Assembly (NCBI RefSeq): GCF_000878195.1
Contig: NZ_JXST01000031.1
Location: 16,123 to 80,122 of the forward strand
From: Mycolicibacterium llatzerense
GTDB taxonomy: Bacteria > Actinomycetota > Actinomycetes > Mycobacteriales > Mycobacteriaceae
Direction of reading: 5' to 3'
Length of the DNA: 64,000 nt
In this document: positions 50,974-59,251 of the stretch, piece after piece
Position numbering within the stretch: the stretch's first letter is position 1
How the letters are laid out: the number at the start of each line of letters is the position of its first letter
The notes under the pieces: generated by a model
Databases searched by the model: none
What the model saw: the letters and a program-made list of their open reading frames with translations, nothing else
What the model was told of the DNA's origin: nothing
Position numbers and translations under genes: made by a program

Positions 50974-52125
50974 ATGACCGCCCCTGCGCCCGTCAGCGGA
51001 ACCCGTGGGTTCCTGCCTGCGGTGGAGGGGCTGCGGGCCGTCGCGGCGCTGGGTGTGGTGCTCACGCATGTGGCCTTGCAGACCGGCTACACCGATGGCG
51101 TCGTGGGCCGGTTGCTGGCCCGCTTCGACCTGTCGGTGGCGGTGTTCTTCGCGTTGTCGGGCTTCCTGCTGTGGCGTGGCCATGCCGCTGCGGCGCATGG
51201 GTTGCGGGCCGAACCCGAGGCGGCGCCCTACTACCGTTCTCGGTTGGTCCGGATCATGCCGGCCTATCTGCTGGCGGTGGTCGTGGTACTGACCCTGCTG
51301 CCGGACGCGCGCAGCGCGGACCGGACCGTGTGGATCGCGAACCTGACCCTTACCCAGGTCTTCGTCCCGAAGACCCTCATCGCCGGGCTCACGCAGATGT
51401 GGAGCCTGTCGGTCGAGGTGGCGTTCTATCTCGTCGTGCCGCTGCTGGCGCTCCTTGCCGCGAAATTGCGGCCGCGGCTACGGGTTCCGGTGATCGCTGG
51501 GGTGGCGCTGCTCAGTTTCGGTTGGGGTTATCTACCGATCCCCGCGTACCACGGGGCCAATCCGCTGACCTGGCTACCGGCCTACGCTTCTTGGTTCGCT
51601 GTCGGGATGTTGTTGGCGGAGTGGATGTTCCGGCCCTACAGCTGGCTGCATCAGTTGGCCCGGCAGCGGACCATCCTGATGATCGTGGCTGTCGCCGCCT
51701 TTCTGGTCGCGGCGTCTCCGTTGGCCCTGCCGGCAGGGCACCACCACGCCACGCTCGGCCAGTTCATCACGCGGACCGCCTTGGGGGCCGTCGTCGCCGG
51801 AGCGCTGTTGGCGCCCTTGGTCCTCGGCGCTCCGAACGATCAGCACCGCGTGTTGGGAAGTGCACCGATGGTGACGCTCGGTCGCTGGTCGTACGGGCTG
51901 TTCCTGTGGCACCTCGCCGCACTGGACATGGTGCTCGCCATGGTCGGGCCGACGTCATTTCCTGGGGCGCTGCCGGTGGTGATGGTCCTGACGACGACGT
52001 TCGGACTCGCGGTGGCCGCGGTGAGTTATGCGCTGCTGGAGGAGCCGTGCCGGATGGCGCTGCGGCGCTGGGAAGCCCGGCGGCAGGCCGTTGTGGGCGA
52101 AGACAGTCCGGCGCAGGCCGCCTGA
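50974..52125 (+). CDS. Acyltransferase-3 family integral membrane protein
   Basis: A 383-residue protein with about ten transmembrane helices. The AT3 signatures are VEGLRAVAALGVVLTHV with the catalytic His, SVAVFFALSGFLLWR, YYRSRLVRIMPAYLLA and the SVEVAFYLVVPLL segment. It likely O-acylates an envelope glycan or lipid. It is divergent from the hydrolase-LuxR fusion (37 bases between starts), which may regulate it. The 3' end is 4 bases from the convergent TetR gene. Confidence 0.9.
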   Translation: MTAPAPVSGTRGFLPAVEGLRAVAALGVVLTHVALQTGYTDGVVGRLLARFDLSVAVFFALSGFLLWRGHAAAAHGLRAEPEAAPYYRSRLVRIMPAYLLAVVVVLTLLPDARSADRTVWIANLTLTQVFVPKTLIAGLTQMWSLSVEVAFYLVVPLLALLAAKLRPRLRVPVIAGVALLSFGWGYLPIPAYHGANPLTWLPAYASWFAVGMLLAEWMFRPYSWLHQLARQRTILMIVAVAAFLVAASPLALPAGHHHATLGQFITRTALGAVVAGALLAPLVLGAPNDQHRVLGSAPMVTLGRWSYGLFLWHLAALDMVLAMVGPTSFPGALPVVMVLTTTFGLAVAAVSYALLEEPCRMALRRWEARRQAVVGEDSPAQAA

Positions 52126-52129
52126 CGGC

Positions 52130-52771
52130 TCAGCCGGTGCGGTGCAAGAAGCCGTGCAGCGTGGCCTGCACCAGTTCGTCGACGATCGCGTCTCGGGACG
52201 GCGGGTTGTCACCGAACAGCGTGGGGCGAAGGGCGACCATTCCGACGATCATCGCCACCGTCGAATGTGCGGGCAGGGCAGGTTGTTCCGACGTCATCCC
52301 GCGCAGCTGCATGCCCTCGGAGCTGATCCGGCCCAGCGTCGCCAGGGCCGCCCTGATGTCGGCGATCCCGGCGCTTTCCATCTCGTCGCCGAGGTCTTCG
52401 GCTGCGACCAGGGTGAGCAGCAGCCCGCGATGTTCGGCGAGTACGTCGTAGAGCTGACCGACGAAATGCCGTGCCAGGGTTTGTTCATCGGTGTCTTCGG
52501 GGCGCAATGACTGCCAGGTTTGGGCGAAGCCGTCGACGAAGTCGGTGAACGGCAGCACCAGTGCTTCGCGGAACAGACCGGCCTTGGAACCGAAGTACCG
52601 GAACAGCAGGTGCTCGGTGACGCCGGCCGCATCGGCGATCTCCCGGGTCGTGGTGCTGCGATAGTCCTTGCGGGAGAACAGGTTCTGTGCCTCGGCGAGC
52701 AGCAGGCGCCGAGCCTCGCCACGCGGGCGGCGCGGCGAGGCCGTACGCGGCGGCGTTTCGGGCAGGGTCAC
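52130..52771 (-). CDS. TetR-family regulator
   Basis: A 213-residue repressor. GTG 52771 is chosen because GAGGAG lies nine bases upstream; the frame is open further but that part crosses the operator. The helix-turn-helix (about 20-65: YRSTTTREIADAAGVTEHLL, FRYFGSKAGLFREAL) is standard and the C-terminal domain helical. It is divergent from the small-peptide/AveC-like/P450 operon, with a perfect 20-bp palindrome in the gap, so it is the likely repressor of that operon and of itself. Confidence 0.9.
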   Translation of the reverse strand: MTLPETPPRTASPRRPRGEARRLLLAEAQNLFSRKDYRSTTTREIADAAGVTEHLLFRYFGSKAGLFREALVLPFTDFVDGFAQTWQSLRPEDTDEQTLARHFVGQLYDVLAEHRGLLLTLVAAEDLGDEMESAGIADIRAALATLGRISSEGMQLRGMTSEQPALPAHSTVAMIVGMVALRPTLFGDNPPSRDAIVDELVQATLHGFLHRTG

Positions 52772-52841
52772 GGTGGCAAGCTCCTCTGACTCGTCCGGCT
52801 CCCGGACGGTCCAAACATAGCGGCCCTTGACGGCGAATTTA

Positions 52842-52861
52842 TGGATAGTGTCTACTATCCA
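52842..52861. promoter_or_regulatory. Operator between TetR and the AveC-like/P450 operon
   Basis: TGGATAGT-GTCT-ACTATCCA is a perfect inverted repeat with 8-bp arms. It is 70 bases from the TetR start and 31 bases from the ATG at 52893, placed to control both directions. Confidence 0.75.
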
Positions 52862-52892
52862 AACCTCGCGTTTCCGCCAGAAAGGACTCGAC

Positions 52893-53009
52893 ATGGGTGC
52901 GGTCGTCATGCTCGGCACGCTGTTCGGGCTGGTGATCGTGATCTACGCCGCGGTACTGCGTTTCGACCCGGAAGCCCGTCGCAGCACCGACAGTGACGAG
53001 CCGCGATGA
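52893..53009 (+). CDS. 38-residue single-helix membrane peptide
   Basis: A tiny gene with an AAAGGA ribosome site before ATG 52893. The product has one transmembrane helix (about 4-23, VVMLGTLFGLVIVIYAAVLR) and a short charged cytoplasmic tail (DPEARRSTDSDEPR). Its stop overlaps the next ATG (ATGA), so it is translationally coupled to the AveC-like gene and is probably a small subunit or stabiliser of that membrane protein. Too short for most gene callers. Confidence 0.65.
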   Translation: MGAVVMLGTLFGLVIVIYAAVLRFDPEARRSTDSDEPR

Positions 53010-53800
53010 CCCCCGGCCTGACGCCGCTGATGACGGCCGCCATCGGCTTCGCCTACGTGGGCGGACTCGCCTTCGTGCTGCTCGGCGGGTACCTCAGCGT
53101 TCGCCGCGGACGGCCGCATCCGCTTCTGCTGCTGTGCATCTCGGCCTTGTCGTTCTCGTGGATCGAAGCCCCCTATGACTGGGCGATGTACGCCCAGTTC
53201 GCGCCGGCCATCCCGCGCATGCCGTCCTGGTGGCCGCTGAACATGACCTGGGGCGGGCTGCCGGCACCGGTGCCGATCGGCTACATGTCCTACTTCGCGC
53301 TGCCCGCGGTCATCGCGGCGGCCATCGGGCGGTGGGTGTGCCGACGGTGGCAACTGCGCCAACCGACGACCATGCTCACCGTCGGCCTGGTCGTCGGATT
53401 CTGTTGGGCCTTCATGTTCAACGCGATCCTCGGGGCCAGGCTGGGGGTCTTCTACTACGGCAGGGTGATCCCGGGCCTCGGCCTGTGGGAGGGCACCCGG
53501 AATCAGTACCCCATCTATGACTCGCTGGCCATGGGCATCCAGATGATGGTGTTCACCTACCTGCTGGGCCGCACCGACACCAAGGGGCGGAGCGTCATCG
53601 AGGTCTGGGCCGACAAGCGGGCGGCGACGCGCACCCAGTCCGCCGTGCTGTCCGTGGTCGCGGTCGTCGTGGTGGGAAACCTGCTCTATGGCGCGGTGTT
53701 CGCGCCGCATCTGGCGGCGAAACTGGCCGGCTGGGTGACTGCCGGACCCGAGACCGAGCTCTTCCCCGGGGTGCCCAACCAGCCGATGACAGGACGGTAG
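53006..53800 (+). CDS. AveC-like (spirocyclase family) integral membrane protein
   Basis: A 264-residue protein with six or seven transmembrane helices. Conserved aromatic stretches (SFSWIEAPYDWAMYAQF, MPSWWPLNM, FYYGRVIPGLGLWEGTRNQY then PIYD) resemble the AveC family, named after the avermectin spirocyclase/dehydratase. The match is by pattern only. In mycobacteria such genes commonly occur beside P450 and TetR genes. It overlaps the 38-residue peptide gene by 4 bases and ends exactly one codon before the P450 ATG, so all three are translated as a unit. Confidence 0.65.
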   Translation: MTPGLTPLMTAAIGFAYVGGLAFVLLGGYLSVRRGRPHPLLLLCISALSFSWIEAPYDWAMYAQFAPAIPRMPSWWPLNMTWGGLPAPVPIGYMSYFALPAVIAAAIGRWVCRRWQLRQPTTMLTVGLVVGFCWAFMFNAILGARLGVFYYGRVIPGLGLWEGTRNQYPIYDSLAMGIQMMVFTYLLGRTDTKGRSVIEVWADKRAATRTQSAVLSVVAVVVVGNLLYGAVFAPHLAAKLAGWVTAGPETELFPGVPNQPMTGR

Positions 53801-55009
53801 ATGATCGAGCAGGCCGAGTTGTACTACGACCCTTTCGATTACGGCATCGACGACGATCCGTACCCCATCTGGCAGCGGATGCGGGCCGAGGCGCCGTTGT
53901 ACTACAACGAGAAGTACAACTTCTATGCGCTGAGCCGCTATGACGATGTGGCGCAGGCGCTTCCGGACTGGCAGGCCTACCGGTCCGGGCACGGCACCGC
54001 GCCGGACATCCTGTTCAGCGGCATCGAGGTGCCGCCGGGCATTCTGCTGTTCGAGGATCCGCCGTTGCACGATCTGCACCGCCGCTTGCTGTCGCGGGTG
54101 TTCACGCCGCGCCGGATGTCGGCGGTGGAGGGCCAGGTGCGCGAATTCTGTTGCCGCGCCCTCGATCCGCTACGTGATCTCGACGGGTTCGACTTCGTGA
54201 CGCAGCTCGGTGCCGTCCTGGCGATGCGGACCATCGGCTATCTGCTGGGCATCCCCGAGTCCGATCAACAGGTGATCCGGGACGGCACGGACGAGCGCAT
54301 CACCGTCGGCTCCGACGGCAGCGCCGGCGACATCAGCACGACGATCTTCCAGGATTCGATGGCGGCTTTCGTCGAGTACATCGACTGGCGGGCCCGTCAT
54401 CCCTCCGACGACCTGATGACCGATCTGCTCACCGCCGAGGTGGAGGGCGCCGACGGGGAATTGCGGCCGCTGGATCGCGGCGAGGTGTTGGCCTACACCA
54501 CGATGATTGCCGGCGCCGGTAACGAAACCAGTGCTCGGCTCATCGGATTCATGGGTCAACTGCTGGGCGAACACCCCGATCAGCGCCGCGAACTCGTGGC
54601 GAACCCGGCTCTGATTCCGGCGGCGGTCGAGGAGACCCTGCGGTTCGAGGCGCCATCGCCGGTGCAGGCCCGATACGTCGCGCGCGATGTCGACTGGCAT
54701 GGGCAGCGCGTGGCCGAAGGCTCGTACCTGTTGCTGCTCAACGGGTCGGCGAACCGGGACGATCGGCAATTCGCCGATCCCGATCGCTACGACATCCATC
54801 GCAAGACCGGTCACCTCAGTTTCGGTCAGGGCATCCACTTCTGCCTCGGCGCCGCGTTGGCCCGGCTGGAAGCCCGCGTCGCGTTCGAGGAGGTGTTCAA
54901 GCGCTGGACTGATTGGCAGGTCGACCATGCGAACGCGCAGCGCGCCCGGACCTCGAGCGTGCGCGGCTGGTCGCGGATGCCCGTGCGAACGGATTCAGGA
55001 CATCGGTGA
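53801..55009 (+). CDS. Cytochrome P450
   Basis: A 402-residue P450. The I-helix GAGNETSARL, K-helix EETLRFEAPSP and heme loop FGQGIHFCLGAALAR (Cys348) are intact. The N-terminus (YYDPFDYGIDDDPYPIWQRM) is typical of soluble mycobacterial P450s. Its ATG directly follows the stop of the AveC-like gene with no gap. No ferredoxin gene is adjacent. The substrate is unknown, but coupling to a membrane protein under a dedicated TetR suggests a lipid or terpenoid/steroid substrate. Its 3' end overlaps the convergent FAD monooxygenase by 15 bases. Confidence 0.92.
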   Translation: MIEQAELYYDPFDYGIDDDPYPIWQRMRAEAPLYYNEKYNFYALSRYDDVAQALPDWQAYRSGHGTAPDILFSGIEVPPGILLFEDPPLHDLHRRLLSRVFTPRRMSAVEGQVREFCCRALDPLRDLDGFDFVTQLGAVLAMRTIGYLLGIPESDQQVIRDGTDERITVGSDGSAGDISTTIFQDSMAAFVEYIDWRARHPSDDLMTDLLTAEVEGADGELRPLDRGEVLAYTTMIAGAGNETSARLIGFMGQLLGEHPDQRRELVANPALIPAAVEETLRFEAPSPVQARYVARDVDWHGQRVAEGSYLLLLNGSANRDDRQFADPDRYDIHRKTGHLSFGQGIHFCLGAALARLEARVAFEEVFKRWTDWQVDHANAQRARTSSVRGWSRMPVRTDSGHR

Positions 55010-56179
55010 CGGCGCCGAACGCAACGCTGTCTGGGTGCGAATCACCGCCTGGACAGCCCATCTCCGCACGAACCGCCGCCGAGCGACGGTGAAACCCACC
55101 GGTATGGCGATATTGTCCCGCGTCCACGTGACGATCGGGTTGCGCGAGAAAGCGACCCGGGTTGCCAGGCCGGTGGCAGCGACGACGCGCCGGGCCGGCG
55201 GACGGCGTTCGCGCTCGTAGGAGTCCACGAGACTCTCGGGAGCGTGTCCCGTCGCCACCAGGGCGAGTTTGGCCGCCAGGTTCTCGGCGTCGGCGATGCC
55301 CATGTTCATGCCCTGGCCGCCGAGGGGACTGTGTACGTGGGCTGCATCGCCGGCCAGCAATATGCGCCCACTGCGGTAGGTCCGCGCGACGCGTTGATTG
55401 ATGACGAACCGCGACGTCCAGTCGATGCCGGTAAGCCGGACATCGTCGCCGGCCTGTGTGTGCAGAAAATGCCGGAAGTGTTCGGCGATGTCGGGAGGTT
55501 CGGCATCGTGCGGGACCTCGGTGACCAGGCGCCACAGGTCGTCGTTTGCGCCCGGCAGCGGGAACATTGCGACTGTGGCAGTTCTGCTCAACCAGACATG
55601 CACAGCCTCACGGTCTGCCGGCAGATCCAGATGAAGGTCCGCGAGCAGCAGCCGTTCGGCAACAGCGGATCCGCTGAAGGGGATGCCGGCAATCTTGCGT
55701 ACCTGGCTATGGGCGCCGTCGCAGCCGATCAGCCAGTCGGCTTCGTAGCTTTGGCTCGAATTCAATTGCACTGCAACACCGTCGGTGTCACCAGCTCGGC
55801 CGGTGACTGCGGTCGACCACTCGACCGCCCCACCGAGTTGCGAGAGCCGTTCCCGCAGCCGGTGTTCGAGTTCGACCTGTGAAACCATCGCGATGGGCGG
55901 TTGGCCGTCGGGCAGAAGTTCGTCCAGCCCGTCGAGCTCATGCACCTTGCCGCCGGCACGATAGACCGCCCGCCGCACCGGCAGGATTCGGTCAGACAGA
56001 TCCCCAAGTGCGCCAAGCCGTTGGAGCACGCCGAGGGTCGGCGACCACACTCCGATCGCTCTCGAAGTCGTTGCGGGGCCATCTGCCTCATCGACGATCC
56101 TGACGTCGACCCCGCGCTGGAGCAATCCGCATGCTGCCGTCAGTCCCGTCGGCCCGGCCCCTGCGATCAGAACCGTCAT
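54995..56179 (-). CDS. FAD-dependent aromatic-type monooxygenase (PHBH/UbiH fold)
   Basis: A 394-residue flavoprotein monooxygenase. The FAD Rossmann motif is IAGAGPTGLTAACGL (about 5-19), the DG motif CDGAHSQVRK (about 150) and the GD motif LAGDAAHVHSPLGGQGMNMG (about 275-294). It uses NAD(P)H and oxygen to hydroxylate aromatic or polyketide-like substrates. A GGGAGGAAACG ribosome site fixes ATG 56179. It faces the P450 gene and overlaps its end. Confidence 0.9.
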   Translation of the reverse strand: MTVLIAGAGPTGLTAACGLLQRGVDVRIVDEADGPATTSRAIGVWSPTLGVLQRLGALGDLSDRILPVRRAVYRAGGKVHELDGLDELLPDGQPPIAMVSQVELEHRLRERLSQLGGAVEWSTAVTGRAGDTDGVAVQLNSSQSYEADWLIGCDGAHSQVRKIAGIPFSGSAVAERLLLADLHLDLPADREAVHVWLSRTATVAMFPLPGANDDLWRLVTEVPHDAEPPDIAEHFRHFLHTQAGDDVRLTGIDWTSRFVINQRVARTYRSGRILLAGDAAHVHSPLGGQGMNMGIADAENLAAKLALVATGHAPESLVDSYERERRPPARRVVAATGLATRVAFSRNPIVTWTRDNIAIPVGFTVARRRFVRRWAVQAVIRTQTALRSAPSPMS

Positions 56180-56240
56180 CGTTTCCTCCCGCGGCGTCTC
56201 TGCGACACTACCTCCGGATTCCACGACCTACAGTGGCAGA

Positions 56241-56741
56241 GTGCGATTCAAGCGCCAGGGGCCGCTGGGCCAGATGAACGCTGCGGTGGCGGATCTCGAA
56301 TTGCCGCCGGCGGTGTTCAAGACCTGCCCTTGGCAGCCACGGGATCTCGTGGCAGAGGGCCTGCGGCAGTGGCTGCGGTGTTGCGGGGCGGCCATGCGGG
56401 ACGGTCAGGTGATCGGCATGCCGTCGCACGCCGTCGATGAGGCCTGGCATGGCCTGATCCTTTGTACGGCAAGGTATTCGGCGTTCTGCGATAGCGCCTA
56501 CGGCCAGTTCCTTCATCATCACCCCGAGGGCGGCGCACCCGCAGATGCGGTGGCCGAGCCGATGCACGAGCAGCTCCGGCGCACGGTCATCGCCTGGGAA
56601 AAGGTCGCCGGACCCGACGAGATCTGCGTGCTGTGGGATCTCGACGAGCAGGTCGGAGTCGACAAGCCGTGGGGGATCGGGGCGACTCGGGTCGACGAAA
56701 TTCGGTCGGCATACCGGGCCATGCAGGTCCGAACAAGGTGA
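56241..56741 (+). CDS. Conserved hypothetical protein with DEAWH motif
   Basis: A 166-residue soluble protein from GTG 56241. The notable segment is SHAVDEAWHGLILCTARYSA followed by FCDSAYGQFLHHHPE, a His/Cys-rich stretch that I associate loosely with glycine-rich-domain/DUF1399-like proteins; the match is uncertain. No signal peptide. It is divergent from the FAD monooxygenase, with 61 bases between the starts. Function unknown. Confidence 0.65.
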   Translation: MRFKRQGPLGQMNAAVADLELPPAVFKTCPWQPRDLVAEGLRQWLRCCGAAMRDGQVIGMPSHAVDEAWHGLILCTARYSAFCDSAYGQFLHHHPEGGAPADAVAEPMHEQLRRTVIAWEKVAGPDEICVLWDLDEQVGVDKPWGIGATRVDEIRSAYRAMQVRTR

Positions 56742-56805
56742 CGGAGGCCCGCTCACGCGATAGCCTGACCCGTTACGGAAGCCGGTTGACAGAACGGACG
56801 AGCAT

Positions 56806-57390
56806 TTGAAGACCGAACGACAGCGTTTCCGACCGCCGATGATCGTCGGCGGCATTCTGCTTGCCGGCGCGTTCGCCGCGGCCGGTCCGGCTGCGGCGGA
56901 CCCTGCCACGCCGACGACACCTGCACCAGGCCAGCCCGTCGTGGAGCCCGCAGGCGGCCCCAGCGGCCCGGTGGCCGCGCCGCCGATCGGAGCTCCGACA
57001 GTCCCCGAGATCGAGAACCCGACCTACGGCGCCGGAAGTACCCCGGGCCAGTTGGGGTACCTGCGGGACATCTGGCACACCTTCCACAGCGGTAACCCGA
57101 TCGAGGCGCTCACCATGCCGCCCGAGGAGGCGCCCGGAGCACCACCCAATGCGGGGCCGGCGCCCAAACTGCCGCCCGGCTTCATCTCGCTGACCGATCC
57201 GGCGTCATCGAACCCGATCGTCGACACCGGCCCCAAGACCGGGGGACCCGCGCTGCCTCCCGGCTACTACCCGTTGAACGGCCCGCCACCGCCCGGGTAC
57301 TACGACCCGAAGCCCGGTTCGGCTCCGGCGCCGGGTGGCCCTGACGCGGCGCCGCCGCAGTCCGGATTTGTGGCCACCCCATCGCAGTGA
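56806..57390 (+). CDS. Secreted Pro/Gly-rich protein with a YLRDxWH motif
   Basis: A 194-residue protein from TTG 56806, preceded by GGACGAG; the next in-frame ATG (56839) would shorten the signal peptide's basic region. The signal peptide ends near residue 32 (AAAD). The mature protein is Pro/Gly/Ala-rich with one structured stretch, GQLGYLRDIWHTFHSGNPIE, matching the core of the protein at 12365. The C-terminus has PPGYYPLNGPPPPGYYDPK repeats. Probably cell-wall associated; function unknown. A TAGCCT -10 lies at 56761-56766. Confidence 0.72.
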   Translation: MKTERQRFRPPMIVGGILLAGAFAAAGPAAADPATPTTPAPGQPVVEPAGGPSGPVAAPPIGAPTVPEIENPTYGAGSTPGQLGYLRDIWHTFHSGNPIEALTMPPEEAPGAPPNAGPAPKLPPGFISLTDPASSNPIVDTGPKTGGPALPPGYYPLNGPPPPGYYDPKPGSAPAPGGPDAAPPQSGFVATPSQ

Positions 57391-57448
57391 GGGTTCGGCG
57401 TAATGTGATTACATACGCTAAGTAATCGCAGTCGACGCAGGGGAGCAC

Positions 57449-57724
57449 ATGACCTCGATCAAGAAGACCTTGTCTGCCGCAGCCATCGCGGGATCGCTCG
57501 CCGCGGCCGCGCTGGGCTTCGGGATGCCGCTGGCCGCGGCTCAGCCGCCGCCACCTGCGCCCGGGCAGGGCGAGGTGCCGCCGCCGTGGGCCCCGAAGAA
57601 GCCGTCTGAGGTCTGGGACGGTCAGCCGGTCGTGTGGACCTCGGCCTGGGGCGGTCGCTGGGGCGTGTGGATCAACGACGGCTTCATCACCCTGACGTCG
57701 AACCCGGTCACCAACGGCGGATAA
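57449..57724 (+). CDS. Small exported protein, Pro-rich then Trp/Gly-rich
   Basis: A 91-residue protein with GGGGAG ahead of ATG 57449. The signal peptide runs to about residue 31 (LAAAQ). A Pro-rich linker precedes a Trp-rich C-terminal domain (WDGQPVVWTSAWGGRWGVWI). No Cys, unlike the tandem pair at 40520/40915, though the design (signal, PPPP linker, Trp/Gly end) is similar. Function unknown. Convergent with the PknH_C-like lipoprotein gene, 9 bases apart. Confidence 0.72.
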   Translation: MTSIKKTLSAAAIAGSLAAAALGFGMPLAAAQPPPPAPGQGEVPPPWAPKKPSEVWDGQPVVWTSAWGGRWGVWINDGFITLTSNPVTNGG

Positions 57725-57733
57725 CCGCTGCCG

Positions 57734-58417
57734 TCACCATCGCGCCGCGACGTTGGTGCCGATCTGATTGGCGACTTGGACCGCCGTGTCCGCCGGGTCG
57801 GGACTGCACGTGTTGATGTCGATGACGACGTTGTTCTTGTGAGCGAGGGCGCGGCCGCACGCCCAGCCGGGTGCGGCCGCGTCTTGTTCGGTCGAGACCA
57901 CGCTGAGAATGTCGTGGGCGTTGGCGATCGGCCCGGCGGTCCACTGCGACTGACTCTGCGTGTGCGTGTATTGCTTGCACGCGGGCCACAGCTGCGCTGA
58001 TGCGTTGAAGAACTCCTGCGCTTTGTCCTGCGTCGGAAACAGGACCACGGCCTGTTTCAGGTAGTGGGTGAACTTGTCCCCGTCGTTCATGCTCTGCTCG
58101 CGCTCGGCCCAGAACCCGCTGCTCGCGTACACGGTCGCTTCGGCCGCGCCGTCGATGGCGAGGCACTCCGGTGGTGCCATCGTGCTGCTGTTGTCCGACA
58201 TGGTCGCCTGGGCGCCGAGCACGGCCATGGCCGTCGAACCCATCGTGGCGTTCACTTGCTCGGGGTTCAGCAGCAGCCCGTCGAGTTCCCGTTCGACCAG
58301 TGGTCGGGGCACCATCGGCGGCGTGGTCACCGGCACGGCCTTGCCCTGGGTGCTGCCACAGCCCGCGGTCAAAACACCAACCACGACGACAGCGACTATG
58401 CCTACTGAGCTGCGCAT
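57734..58417 (-). CDS. PknH extracellular-domain-like lipoprotein
   Basis: A 227-residue lipoprotein with lipobox VLTAGC (Cys20). The mature domain matches the mycobacterial PknH_C/LpqQ-LprH-type sensor fold: LLLNPEQVNATMGS, PPECLAIDGAAEATVYASSGF, an FPTQDKAQEFFNASAQLWPACK segment, and paired Cys (PECLA, PACK, WACGR, NTCSP) able to form two disulfides. Such domains are extracellular ligand binders. No kinase gene is attached, so it is a free-standing relative. An AT-rich leader is upstream. Confidence 0.88.
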   Translation of the reverse strand: MRSSVGIVAVVVVGVLTAGCGSTQGKAVPVTTPPMVPRPLVERELDGLLLNPEQVNATMGSTAMAVLGAQATMSDNSSTMAPPECLAIDGAAEATVYASSGFWAEREQSMNDGDKFTHYLKQAVVLFPTQDKAQEFFNASAQLWPACKQYTHTQSQSQWTAGPIANAHDILSVVSTEQDAAAPGWACGRALAHKNNVVIDINTCSPDPADTAVQVANQIGTNVAARW

Positions 58418-58455
58418 ACACCCTCCCGTCGCGGCAGCGGCGACTTACTGACGCA

Positions 58456-58478
58456 CCGCGCTGTCCTCCACAGCGCGG
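58456..58478 (-). terminator. Hairpin between FKBP and PknH_C-like genes
   Basis: CCGCGCTGT pairs perfectly with ACAGCGCGG around a 5-base loop. It lies downstream of the FKBP stop on the minus strand and upstream of the lipoprotein start, with no U tract, so terminator or leader structure are both possible. Confidence 0.5.
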
Positions 58479-58599
58479 CACTCCAACATTTCTATTGTGG
58501 CGTCAATTGGGACCGGGCCGCCCCTGCTCGACGGTGTTTCGCGGTAACGATGAACGATGTTCTTGATAACAGGTTCGCCGCGACACTGCAGGGCAGAGA

Positions 58600-59250
58600 T
58601 CAGTTCGAAACGTCGAGGATCTTGATCGCGAACACCAGCGAGTCGCCCTTCTCGATGCCTGCGCTCGGCTGGCCGTCGGGGTAGCCGTCGGCCGAGGTCA
58701 TCGCGACCGCGACGGTGGAGCCGACCTTCTGGCCGGCGATGGCCTTCTGGAAGCCGGGCACGACGCGCATGAGCGAGAAGGTGGCCGGGGCGCCGCGGTC
58801 GTACGCGCTGTCGAACTTCGATCCGTCACGGCCGTTGAAGCCCGCGTAGCAGACGGAGACCGTCGCGGTTTCGGGGACGACGGGCCCGGTGCCGGCCTTC
58901 AGCGTCTGCACCTGGGTCTGATTCACGCTGAACGGGCCCTTGACCGTGACGACCGGGGCGGCGCTGTCGGTGGAGCCGGTGACCGCGACGCTGCCGGTGG
59001 CGCCGCTCAGCGTCCACTCGGGCGCGCCGCCCTGTCCCTCGGCCATCGGGCAGCTACGGGCGGCCGCGGTCGTGGAGTTGTCCATGGCGGTGACCGGGCT
59101 CGGGGTCGTCGTCACCAGCGGTGCCTGGGTCGTGGTCGCGGCTGCCGGCTTTTCGTCGGAGCCACAGGCGGTCAGCGCGACGGCCAGTGATGCGGCGCAG
59201 GCGGTCAGTGCAACAGAGGAGGACACGCGGGAGAAGTTCATCGTTGCCAC
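58600..59250 (-). CDS. FKBP-type peptidyl-prolyl isomerase lipoprotein
   Basis: A 216-residue protein with a lipobox at VALTAC and a Thr/Pro/Ala linker. The C-terminal half is an FKBP fold: VSVCYAGFNGRDGSKFDSAYD, ATFSLMRVVPGFQKAIAGQK and VAMTSADGYPDG. It should catalyse Pro isomerisation of exported proteins at the outer membrane face. The GTG at 59250 comes one base after the stop of the methyltransferase gene; ATG 59241 is an alternative start. Confidence 0.88.
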   Translation of the reverse strand: MATMNFSRVSSSVALTACAASLAVALTACGSDEKPAAATTTQAPLVTTTPSPVTAMDNSTTAAARSCPMAEGQGGAPEWTLSGATGSVAVTGSTDSAAPVVTVKGPFSVNQTQVQTLKAGTGPVVPETATVSVCYAGFNGRDGSKFDSAYDRGAPATFSLMRVVPGFQKAIAGQKVGSTVAVAMTSADGYPDGQPSAGIEKGDSLVFAIKILDVSN

Positions 59251-59251
59251 G

